From contig NC_092674.1 in the NCBI RefSeq assembly GCF_964355755.1, forward strand, positions 26,400,001-26,464,000: a stretch of DNA of 64,000 nt, written 5' to 3'. Position numbers and translations under genes: made by a program. This DNA is from Antedon mediterranea (lineage: Eukaryota > Echinodermata > Crinoidea > Comatulida > Antedonidae). A model generated the notes under the pieces. The model had not been told where the DNA came from and searched no databases. It saw only the letters and a list, made by a program, of their open reading frames with translations. Positions 28,001 through 39,400 of this stretch are shown here, piece by piece. Position 1 is the stretch's first letter, and the number at the start of each line of letters is the position of its first letter.

Positions 28001-31000
28001 TATAATCGATGCTTTTGTAATAAATGTATATTTCGTTAAATATATTCGGATCCTCCTGTATTTCAGAACAAAAATATAAATGTTCACGGCGGTCGAACTA
28101 ATTTATTCTTGTTCCTACAATGTGAACATGTTATCGTATTGAAAGCATAAACAGCGGGAATCAATTGGAAAACATCAACTACGTATAGTATTTGATCCTC
28201 CCTTGCGGAGCAGGTGGGGCCGTTCTAGGTAGAAAAAATGGAAGCACATGCTAAAACGTGATCATATTGAAAACTATGCCCAGTGGAGGCCTCAATAGCG
28301 TAACGATTCATAAATACTGGCTCTGTAGGTAGGTACAGATGGTCGATATCTGGCGTTAAATTCTGATTTGATATTTGCATTAACGACTTTTCATAAATGT
28401 CGTAGAGTGAAATTACAATGTCATCCTTCTCTGGTAATAGTATGCGTTTGAGTAAGCAAATTATTAGAATTGAGTATGAGACGCCGACTACAAAATATTT
28501 GACTGATATGATTGAAACTCCGACATTTACATGAACCATTGTGAAATGTTATTCTAGACAAAATCACATATTCGATATTCGTAGAAAATGTGTAAAAACT
28601 AAAATTAATCAAATTGAATATTAATTTACGGGTGTTTTTTTTTTCAAATTTTTTTTTAATAAGTTATTAATATATTATGTTTAAACAAATGACGTCACAA
28701 TATATCAAAATTTACATTAAAATAATGACATGAAATGAAAATAAAATTTAGCTTTACAATACAATGTATATTAACCTATGGATTTCGCGACTGCCAATTT
28801 ATGTAAAACATTGCACAGATTGCCTTGCCGTTTTAATATCACTACTTCAATTCCTTGGGGTAAAAATAATAAGTGTACCAAGGCCATACATCATACAATG
28901 GGTCACGCCATACATGTCTGTCCGTACAGGCGGAAATCATTATCCAACTGGGTTCTTATAAACGTAAATCGCTACTGGCAATAGACGCTATACATTTTCG
29001 CGCGCTAAGTTTACTTAGCTATAATATGGACTTTATATAGTACTGTAGTTATATTTTTAGGGTAATATTATATATCCTAAGATGAATAATAATCCTATTA
29101 ATAATAGTATATTTAATTCAATTACACGTATGAATAAATTCTTTCATTGGATTAAATCTAAAAACACGCTCGTTATAATATATTATCAAACGAACAATTA
29201 CTTTGTTCTTTTGTAGGTCACGCATTCATTTGTTTTCTTATTTCGTCATCGTGACATCATGCGTCAACATCGACACAGAACATGTCAACATCGACACGCG
29301 TTAGCATTAACATCGACACATAATAATATTTACTCTCTCGACGTATTCTTTCAATTCAAGAATCATCTAACTCGTCCTGGGGACGATAACACAGTACAAA
29401 TCTAGTTGTTTTCCTTTTCTTCACAATGCGGCCAATTTGATTACCGTTATTCAGGTACTGGTTCATCCTAATAAAGATATGCCTACAAAACTGGGAATGG
29501 GAGCCCCGGAGGAAAAGTGGCCAAAACACAGGACTTTGGCGGCTTTCCAAATTTAAATTTTTTTTAAAAGGTACGTTGGAGATATACACAGTACGATGTT
29601 ACTATACTTCTGATGTTCTTATTCTCGTACTTTTCCCCTGATCTTCAAGGAAGTTATTGTTAACAATTTAATAAATATTAACTTCGACCTTCGTTCATTG
29701 CAGTTTGTGTATGCCCTTTGTCAGGCACAGGAACCAATACTATATTAAATAATGTTTGCTGTACTTCTTTGTAAATTTAAATATTTTATCGAGACCTTTG
29801 TTAAAAAGTTGTTTATAAACCAAAGCAACAATAGAGTATTCCTTCAGGCTATGTCGAGTGTATGCGCGTCCTCATACGTTACTTCTCGCAATGTATGGTA
29901 ACAAAATTAATTAAGTGTTAGATAAAATATAAAATTGGAAGACAAACTTGGAGATTGTTTACATAAAATTCTTGAAATTGTGGTCATTTTATACACGTGG
30001 TATATGGCATTTTTCCGGGAAGTGAACGGTCAGGCTGATACAGTGTTTAGGAATGCCTTATTGATGATAGTAAAACTGTTTCCGAATGAATGGAACGGTA
30101 TAACTGATTACATTCAGTATATTCATTGATAAGATGCAATTACGTCTTTGAACGCTTGGAACGTATCCAAACACGTGATTACATTATGTTTTCCCACGTT
30201 TTCATTTCAATAAGATATTTAAGATGTAGATGCCTTATTTCAGTTTGATAAAGAAATATTAATGTTTTCATTTATCACAGGTATTTCTAGAAGAATTCCC
30301 TCTTCCAACTAAATTTTATTCGATATCACGGTGAATCACGTTGTGGTCTTTTTGTAACTTTTAGGCTAAGGTGGCGCCTGATGGAAAAATACAGAGTGCG
30401 CGCAGATGACTAAACATTACGTCATTGTTGAAGAGGAGAGAATGTTGACCATAGAGATTGATTGATGATCATAAGGATTGTTGACTCTAATGATAACACA
30501 CATTGATGATTAATGATTTCTAAGAAGAAAACAATCAAATGTCGTTACTTACCTCCTCCGTTTGAGTAAGCCAAGTAAGGAAATCTCCAAATGTTTCCTA
30601 ACCCCACGGCATACCCCACGCAAGACAGCATAAAGTCGAGTTTACTACCCCAGTTGCCCCGAATTGTATTTTCATCTCCATCGCACTTCTCAGTATTTCC
30701 AACTGATATGGTGCTATATGCCACAGCCTAAATCAAATAAGTTTTATTAAAGTTTTTAATGTTATTATCAACCATCGGATAAATTTGTTATCCAATCTTG
30801 GTATAATAATTTGATAATGTATACAGTTAGATCATGTTGATTACATAATAATTTGACATTTAATTTTTTTTATTAGATTTTCATACGCCCCCCCCCCCCC
30901 CTCCACCCATTTTCAAATCAAAATAAAAGTACAACTATTTACTGAGAATTGAAATTATTATGTATCCGACACTGTACACACGTGTTGGATTTTTATGGTA

Positions 31001-31879
31001 TAAATCTCTGCTCTAGATACAGTCTAGTCAATCGATACACAGTACACTGTCTATTGATGGTCAATTATCAATAACAATAACATTAACAACAGATGGTTTA
31101 AATAATAATATTATTATTAACATATTGTTGACCATGTGGTACCCTACCATTAAATATGTAACGCATACATAAACCTACGAACAGGCGTCAACCTTTCATA
31201 CTAGGCCCTACAGTTTATGTAAATAAATGTAACATCTTGTGTATAATATGTAAATAATGTCAAATCAAAGTGCTTTACTATACAGTAGATCTAATTTCTT
31301 TTTTCTAATATTAATATAGTTAGGCCTAGGCCTAGGCCTCATAAATCAATAACAACAAATTATAGGCCTATATAAAATATAATAATTTATATTAATAATA
31401 ATACTTAATACTAATAGGCTAGGCCTAAATAAAATAAAATAAATTAAATATTTTAATTAATTAAAAATTATTATTAATTAGCCCTAGCCTACTACTAATT
31501 TCTATCACTATATAATATTAAGCCTAACCTACTCCTTTGATTGGCAATAATAATATAATAGATAGGCCTGGGCCTAGGCTAGGCCAACAACTGCTAGGCT
31601 TTGCCCTTATATACTACTAGTTAGCCCCTCCCTAGCCTTTAGGCCTCCTCTCTAGCTAGGCTTAAGCAATATGCCTAGCCTAGGCCTAGGCTAGCCTAGT
31701 AGTACTAGGCCCTAGCCTACTATAGGCCTACTAGCCTAACTAGCCTAGGCCTAGGCCTAGCTTAATTAGCTAGGCTAGTTAGACAATAAACTAAAAACTA
31801 TTATAAATCACTCACAATACATATTTCAAGATCTCAAATTTCTTACCTCATTTGCTTTAGATTCCGAAGCAGATGTCAT
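13034..31879 (-). CDS. SLC6 Na+/Cl- dependent amino-acid transporter, glycine-transporter-like
   Basis: Complete 13-exon gene: 31847-31879, 30553-30727, 27375-27506, 23546-23777, 22407-22539, 21281-21415, 20115-20343, 18500-18612, 17990-18130, 16562-16661, 15843-15943, 13910-14080, 13034-13216. All junctions are GT-AG with matching phases, giving 625 residues, normal for SLC6. TM1 carries [13 protein letters not shown] (about 49-61) with Gly where amine transporters have Asp, indicating amino-acid substrates. The second extracellular loop has a Cys154/Cys163 pair and glycosylation sites at Asn166, Asn173 and Asn180. TM6 reads SLGVAWGSL, then SYNKFHNNC and [20 protein letters not shown], closest to GlyT/PROT sequences; the tail WGPFLNEHR is also GlyT-like. 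The C-terminus adds PPSY (611-614), a WW-ligand type, and ends DSSV, a class I PDZ-ligand pattern. The protein would take up glycine or a similar amino acid across the plasma membrane with Na+ and Cl-. Exact substrate is uncertain. Confidence 0.95.
15219..15330. mobile_element. Degraded family C MITE end
   Basis: ACGGTTTTTCACTAGGCACA followed by TTTATTCGCTTGAATCGAAG resembles the end of the 6614-6994 element. It lies in SLC6 intron 11; no clear partner end was found. Confidence 0.4.
17083..17213. mobile_element. Family A-related MITE
   Basis: Contains GTCTCACTTAGACGCAAAAC, then inverted AACCAATCACGAATCAGTTG / CAACTGACGCTTATGATTGG halves. It is related to the ACGCAACGC...GACCAATCACAA family elsewhere in the window and lies in SLC6 intron 9. 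Confidence 0.5.
17916..17979. repeat. 64-bp near-perfect palindrome next to a splice donor
   Basis: The 31-base arms, ACTAATTTAATTTAAATTGT onward, mirror around position 947/948 of the 17 kb block with only the central bases unpaired. It lies entirely in SLC6 intron 9, with its near edge about 10 bases inside the donor of exon 17990-18130. Confidence 0.85.
18287..18441. mobile_element. Family A-related MITE
   Basis: Begins TAAGCTTGGATCGCGCTTAG and ends with inverted CTTGCATTGGATCCAAGCTT. Internal GACCAATCACAAGCGA faces TCGTGATTCGTCAAATT. It is non-coding, in SLC6 intron 8. Confidence 0.65.
18975..19215 (+). pseudogene. Non-LTR retrotransposon 3' fragment
   Basis: One frame reads [20 protein letters not shown] then [15 protein letters not shown], the pattern (L.y.GH..R..., G.rkRGRpr) typical of the region just after the reverse-transcriptase domain. 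A further piece, DSRWYQRSL, resembles the usual DR..W tail in another frame. Stops and frame changes show it is dead. It is on the strand opposite to the host SLC6 gene, inside intron 7. Confidence 0.6.
20443..20547. mobile_element. Family B MITE
   Basis: Inverted ends AAGCTCTGTCTACACTATCA and TTGATAGTGTAGACAGAGCTT around a short AT-rich centre. Same family at 36389-36441, 43281-43442 and 46306-46468. It lies in SLC6 intron 6. Confidence 0.85.
22846..23240. repeat. ATGATAATG-rich region with a 200-bp duplication
   Basis: GATGTAGTAGTACTGTGGTT followed by ATAACATCATGATAATTATA occurs near 22870 and again near 23073. The rest is imperfect trinucleotide-like ATG/ATC repeats. It lies in SLC6 intron 4. 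Confidence 0.75.
30888..30901. repeat. Poly-C run
   Basis: A run of about 14 consecutive C bases in SLC6 intron 1. Confidence 0.8.
31318..31790. repeat. AGGCCTA-rich tract in SLC6 intron 1
   Basis: Dense, irregular clusters of AGGCCTA, CTAGGC and GCCTAGGCCT, including several CCTAGGCCTAGGC runs. The same motif is scattered singly across the window, but this tract is the densest together with about 52500-52960. Confidence 0.8.
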
Positions 31880-33437
31880 GTTCACAAAGATAATTCAGGC
31901 GATTAATGATTTTATGAAAAGTAAAATTATCTATTTTTACGTCGTACGTAAAAATAATTGCACTGCAATAATTTGTAAAAACGCGCGCGTAATGTACATG
32001 CACACGAGGTAAAGTAGTGTGAATGAGCCTTTGTTGAAAAAATTTACTATCGAAAGGGCGTATGTAAAATCATTGAAAGAACTATGTCCAATCAAAATTA
32101 TGGAAATTTCGGATTCGTACATTTTGTATGATAGGTGCTCAAATATTAAATGTTAAAATAGAAATGTAAATTAAAACAAATTTGTAAAAACTAAGAAAAT
32201 GAAATATGAAATAAAAATAAATAACCTTTTTTACTGAAATAATTTATGTAAAAGGGTAAATAAATGCAACAACGTACAATTTAACCACCTTTCTTGAAAA
32301 TGATGATGGCTCTCGATGTGACGTCATGGAAAAAATTGTAAAGACGCTATTCGTGACCTATGACCGTTCTTTTGGCAGCATGATGCGCGCAGAGGAGAGG
32401 AGCAAAAGAGAAAAACGTCCAGAAAGTTGTTTTACAACTCCCTGGTTGTATTAAGCTATAATACGTAAATTGAAACAAATTGTAAAAACTGAGAAGATGA
32501 AATATGAAATTAGAATAAATACCTTTTTTTTTTACTGAATGAATTTCTTATTATTAATTATTATTTGGTACCAAATAAAGGATGTTATTTGACCCGAATC
32601 GTCTAATCAAATTACAAGATCCTATTCCGGTGCTTTTTGGCCGCCTACTCTAAATGCCAATAATTTTATTTTCCATTTGAGATGTGTTTATTAAATAAAA
32701 TGTATTTTCTATCAAAAAATATAAAACTCAACTTTGCTTTATTTTATACTTTAACTTTATTTTTTAAATAATCGAGTCTATTATAGCTAGCGGTAAAATC
32801 TAGGAATCTAGAAAAGCTTTTTAATTTCTTCAAAAAATCTACAATTCATTTCATGAGTATTCTTTACATACGTCGTTACTTCTGTTTAAATAACATAATT
32901 TGTTAATCTCCATGCTAAAAAAAATCACCGGATCTCAAGAATACTAAGAATAATTCTTGGTACAGTACTTAGCCTGTATAAAGGTGTAATCAGAATTAAT
33001 GTTCGTTATCACGAATAATGAAAAAAAAATAGGCTTATTTATACTGTTTTTACTTCATTGCTTTCGATCGTCAAAGTGATATATACTTAGATAGATCATG
33101 TTGTATATTACAAGAAATAGAACTGATTACTATTATGCTGTTTAATTGTTAATTGTCTGTTACACAAACATTATACGTTATTTTATGACGCAATACGCGT
33201 TAAATTTTGATAATACAGTTGCGCGTATGCGTCATTAATGAATACGACACCGACGTGACGCATTTAAACGCCACAAAACGTTTAAACTGAAACGGTTTCT
33301 GGTCGTTTTATAAAAAGCATAACCGTTTAAACAATTGTTTTTAATTAGAAATTATAGGCCACGTCTTAATTAATTAATGCCCAGGAATCGCTTCAGAAGT
33401 TTAGGTGTTACGCCTAGTAGTGAAAAGTGAAGATACA
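31880..33437. other. Intergenic region upstream of the SLC6 gene
   Basis: About 1.6 kb between the SLC6 start codon and the stop codon of the first DEG/ENaC gene, so it should hold the SLC6 promoter and the DEG/ENaC 3' UTR. A 60-bp direct repeat (AAACAAATTTGTAAAAACTA, then GAAATATGAAAT) lies at about 32168 and 32467. No core promoter element is clear enough to call. Confidence 0.5.
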
Positions 33438-36400
33438 TTATGCAAGTGATACAGATGTGGGAATCTGTTGGTTCTTCTTGATTTCCAATAATTTCGTCTG
33501 CTTTCTTTCACGCCTTCGTTTGATACGATCGACCAGATTCAGAATGGCAAAATCAATTAGTTCACATACTGTGATGGCACTTGCTCCAAGAAGAAGACCC
33601 ATGTAACCTCCGATATCACCTGTAAAGAAAGATTAATTAATAAACAATAATATTAATAATGGTCCATGGGTTACGGTATGTTAGCTAAAGATCCATTTGT
33701 GAGGTTCTGTTTCTCTGTGGTTCTCTACTCACTAGTAATCAGGCCTACATGTTTTGGCCTATTGTAAAAATTATTATACCACCATAAGTTTCTGTTAATA
33801 ATCTTTTTGAAAGAACCCCTGTTTCTAATCCTACAGAGCCTATTTTTAAGTTCATAGATACATGCGTTTCGTAGGAGACAGGTGAAACTTTTTAAGTCGG
33901 TAAAGCTTGGCTTACTTTGCAGGGTCGAGGCATCGTATGCTGCCACCTGCCTAATCTCCTCAAAGCTCAGCTCTTCGAAGTAAATCACAATATCTAGGTA
34001 ATTCTTTCTGAAAAATATTTTGACATAATGATTTTATACCGTATCGCCTAACACATTAAACCAAAATCAGGTAATAATTAAAATTGACACAGTTTATTTT
34101 CCTTCATATCCTGGAAATTAACATAATGGTAGGAAAAAAAACAAAAGAATGATTAGGCGCGGCTTTAAAAAATTAAAAATAATTATAAAAAATTAATAAT
34201 TTGTCGATGCTTCTAACTGTTTTTACTTTTGATAGTAGCTAGGCCTACAGATTTAGATTGCATTATTTTCTAATTTTCCTTTATTTTAATTTAAAAAATA
34301 GAAATGGAGATAACATGTTTTATAAAATCATTAGCGCTCCTTCTTCTCGTATCAGGTCTCATAGATATGCACATAAATAAATTGCATTGCCAAACGTAGG
34401 CTTTAAATTGCAAATTAGAATACCGCTAATTAATTTCAATAAGACGCTAGGCTTGATGATCCAGTACTATTCAATAAGATGCTAGGCATAATAATCCAGT
34501 TCTATTCAATAAGATGCTAGGCTTAATGATCCAGTCCTATACCCAATAGGACGCTAGGCTTAATAATTCAGTTCTATTCAATGGGACGCTAGGCTTAATG
34601 ATCCAGTAACTATTCAATAAGATGCAAGGCTTAATGATCCAGTTCTACCCAATAAGACACTAGACTTAATAATCCAGTTCTGCCCAATAAGATGCTAGGC
34701 TTAATGATCCAGTTCTATTCAATAAGACGCTAGGCTTAATGACAGTTCTATTCAATAAGACACTGGCTTAATGACCGTCCTATTCAATAAGACGCTAGGT
34801 TTAATGATCCAGTTCTATACCCAATAAGAGGCTTAATGATCCAGTTCTATCCAATAAGGTGCTAGGCCTAATGATCATAAAAGAACATACAAGACAAGAT
34901 AATTCATGTTGGACAAGAACGTTTTTTAACCAGAATACTATATTAAAGGCCTTGTTTCGTGAGGAACCACACTAATAACAATCATGTGGTTTATGGCTAT
35001 GTTACTGGGTTTTTTTTTTTGTTTTTTTTTTTCTTTTTTTTTTAGGTATTGGATATGTGTATATAATTTTTTTTTAAATTATTATAATAGGACTACTCCT
35101 TTAAATACAGACGTACGATATTAGAGGCCGGTGCTTTCCATCCATCACCCTTGCCTAATTTATAGGGGAAATGGGTGTAATTCATTAGGTTCCTGTACAG
35201 GAGTTCACTGGTCCAGGGCCGTGAATACTGGGTCTATCTCCTCAAATAAACTTTATTCAAGTTCAAAACATGTTCATTTGATTTTGGGTTTTCTCGTTGA
35301 GAAGTCATAAGATTGATTATTTAAATTGCCATATTTAAATTGCACGAAATAACGATACCGATGGTTATTAATAACTTGGAATATTATGTGTAATGTTTAT
35401 GCGTACATATTTTAAGTTTACCAAATATCATTACGTCATTCTTAATATCGAGTAAGTTCATTTCCTGTTTTATGATCAACCACCACACCTCACTCATCAT
35501 AACGACCGTATGTTACCGTATGTCATGGTACATTTTCTAATTGTACTGTTATATAATTATTATGTATAAATAGAATACTGCACTCGACTTGCCAAGATAG
35601 GATCTCGTAATTATGATAAAAAATGCATGCCTTGAACACACAATGATGCAGCAAATGATAATTTAGATCCGCTGTATTAAAAAATAAAATTTAGAATTAC
35701 CTGATGTGTTCCTCTGTTTGATTGAGGGTCACCTGAAGTTCTTTAGTGATGTGTTGGGCTGGCCAAAATGCGCTGGACACGCGTGATTGATAAACCTCAC
35801 GTAGGCATGGTATCGGGCAGTGGCACACCAATCCTTCTCGTGTGTAATTTGCTATTTTGTGGAAGATTAAAAAAGAAAATTAAACAAAAATGTTTTTTTA
35901 TGATGTAGTTGCTACTAATTTAAATACAATTTAAATTATCATCATTACGGTATACTTATTAGAATACTGTTTTATTAACAGCACATTGGAACCTACGTAA
36001 TTAGTAATATTAATAATAATAATCAATAATATTAAAATGAAGAACCACCGTCAAAATGCCATATGGTGATTATGTATGGCTAGGCCGCCCACGGTATTTG
36101 TAGCCTACACATGTTCGAGAATTCATTACCCAAAATAATCAAAGTCATTACCCGTGTTTTAGTCTCCCAAACAATCAAATTTAAATCGTAGGTCTACGGG
36201 CCTATATGGTTCGTTCGTATAACCATCCATTCATTCACATGATACATATTATTTGTTAATGATGTTATTATGCATTTTATATACTATTGTGTAGATGTAA
36301 CATCTTCAAAAACAGCTAATTCAACCTGATATTCATTTTAAATTACATTTCTAAAGCGCCCTCTATATCGTCACACAAAAATGCACTCAAGCTCTCTGTC

Positions 36401-39400
36401 TACACTATCAAAATAATTTGATAGTGTAGACAGAGCTTAAGATCTTTGAGCCAACAAAGAAGTGACGGTATAGGATACGCTAAAACCTGAATTTCATGAA
36501 CGTATATGTTATCATGTTATCTATAACTCAGAAAACGCATTCACAGAGTAATATTTAATATTATTTCGTTAATTCGTTGAATGAAATATTAGTATTGTCA
36601 TCTAGTATCTGCTTCAGACGTCTGGTCAAGGTGGGCACTGGACGAGAGAAGCCCTTGATCAATGTTAGGACCAATCAAGGTGCTTTAAAACAGTCCTGGC
36701 TTTGTTTGTATCAAACCTGTTAGTGGCTGTTGGTTTCGATTGAATAAAATAAATAAATAAATAATCAACGTACTCAAAAATAATACTGAAAATTCGATGT
36801 TAAAAAAGTTACGATTTTTTTATAGTTCAATTTTCGTTTAGTAAAATATATTAACTTAATTTTATTGAAACACAAACTAAATGGCATTATGCATTATGGG
36901 AGATATACTTCAGTTCATTTAGTTACCAATTCAACCACGCATTCAACGGTGACCAACCATGATACAAATATTTGTATTAAAGGAAGTCATACGACAACAT
37001 CAAGATATCAATCATACTGACTGAATTATCGTTCTATACAGAGGGCGTCTGTATATGCATGGAGGAAAAAATAGATAAATAAATTTTTTCCTCCATGGTA
37101 TATGTTTCTGAATTTTAAGAGGATTACATAAAAAAACTAGAGGGTACTCCAAGAGTACAAACCTCCGCCTACTGTAAAATTCCCCTACATAAAATGTCCC
37201 CGGAAAATATATATATATATATATATATATATCTTTTTTTAATTTTTTTTTTTATTAGGTCTAAGTGTAAATAGGCAAACTGCACACTACACAGTTGTGG
37301 ATGAGAGTTTGGTGTAATGGTTATGTATCCAGCCTCTCACAGTTGAGATCGCTGGTTCGAGTCCCACTGCAGTTTTTTTTATTATTATTTTTTCTTTTTT
37401 TTGTGGACCTTGATCTTTGACCCTGACCCTACAAAATTTAACCACAATTATAATGATGAGTCATTGATCACTGTGGCTACGTTTGGTGAGAATCGAACAA
37501 AAACTGTGGTCTCTAGGCAGTAAAATAGTTTTTTGTTAGTTGTAATGATCTTGACCTATATCCTTTTCCACTCAAATTCGAACTCGTCCGAGCTTTTGAG
37601 GCATAGATCATTGTGGCCAAATTTGGTGAGAATCGAATAAAAACTGTGGCCTCCAGGCTGTTCACAGACGAGACACACACACACACATAAACATACAGGG
37701 GTGAAAGCATAACCTCCTTGGCGGAGGTAAAAACAAATACAAAACTAACAGAGTACGTACGTTTAAAACATCATATAAAAAAAATACACATTTTATACAA
37801 CCTATTTTAGAATAAAAAATGAGTGGTATATTGCGTGTGTAAAGCCGATTTTCCCCAAAGCGAATTTGTTCGCGCGTATCGAAAGCGTCAGCTTATACGC
37901 ATGTGTTTCATGTTATGTTTCTATCTTTCAAATCATTCTATGCGTATACGTTGACGCTGTCGATTCAAGCGAACAAATTCGTGTGTATATATAATGTTAA
38001 GACCTTACCACTTGCTGGCTTGACACATTCATGTATCTCCTTTGGGTCACATACACGAACATTACCTGAGAAAAAAATACGTAGAGAATATAATTTCCCA
38101 TGATTCATTATTCAAAATGGATGTAAACAATCAATTTTTAATTATGAAGGTTTGATTTTAAGGAATCAATTTTAAAAATCTCTAGTTTACAGTAGTACAG
38201 TATTTTGTAATCATGGAATCGATAGAGGGCGCTAAACTGAACAGACAGACCAATATTGCATGTTTATAAGACTTCCCAAAAGTTATTATTGCTTTTTTTT
38301 TTTATGTTAGTCGGCGTTTCGATTTTTGTCTGAAAACTACGAGTTTACAATTGCTAGTCTGTTACTAGTACTATCTACTGTATCTTTACTTTTTTTCCAG
38401 TATAAGGTAAACTCCATGATACACATGGGCCAATTTACACAGACGAGCGGTAACAATATAGATCTATGTTATTCACTAATACGCAACGCGGAGCGGACGG
38501 GTGGTTTCCAGCACACGATAGATACAGATTCTATATGGGACAAGTAAAGGCCAATTTACACAGACGAGCGGTAACGGTAAAGGCCAATTTACACAGACGA
38601 GCGGTAACGGTAAGCGGTAAAGTTGATCGGAAAACGCAAAAATAGAATCTATGTTATTTCTTATGACCATTTACACAGAACGCGGAGCGGACGAGCGGTT
38701 GAGTGGAAATCCGCTCAGGATCGAAACAGATTCGATTTTGTGAAATTACCGCGCGGTAATTATGAATTCTGGCCAACCAACGATATGATTGAAATGACGT
38801 CATCTATCAACAACTTTTTTTTGCGTCCGCGCGCTGTGTAAATGAGAAAAGCCACGCGGGTTTTCGCTTACTATTACCGCTTACCGTTACCGCTATTCTG
38901 TGTAAATTGGCCTTTAGGTGGTTTTCCGCTTACCGTTACCGCGCTTGTCTGTGTAAATTGGCCTTAATGTTTTATCAGGACAAATTCATTGGCAAGGGCG
39001 GATAACACTAAGTTGGCTTGTTCAGCACCATTGCCAATCTATGCTACTGCTGTGTACAATACCTGGCATATTGTAATTCTTGCATCCACATTTCCCGATG
39101 ATATAATCCACTCTACATTCTGTCTGACAAGCTTCTACGGTGTATTTAGCCGCATATTTCAGTTTCTTCTCTAAGCACTGAAACTCGTAAGGTCCTGGTA
39201 GATTCTGAAGCTGTCCATGTAATAAAAAAAAGACGACAATTAAGTCTTAGTTTAGTTTTCTAAGTTAGTTTATATTCTATTGTATTGCTTAAGCTTGTTT
39301 CCCACTAGAGCAACGCAAGTAACTTGACCAATCACAAGCTATGGATTATTTGAACTGCCGCGTATCATTGGTCAACTCGATTGCCTTTGAGCTTAGGTCC

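Noticed and set aside
28225-28539. 104-codon minus-strand open frame with a hydrophobic N-terminus inside SLC6 intron 2
   Set aside because: No domain recognised, no matching splice partner and no periodic conservation visible; could be a nested gene exon but unsupported.
37307-37372. Functional tRNA gene
   Set aside because: A and B boxes are present but the acceptor stem does not pair well and it continues into a repeat body; better as a SINE head.
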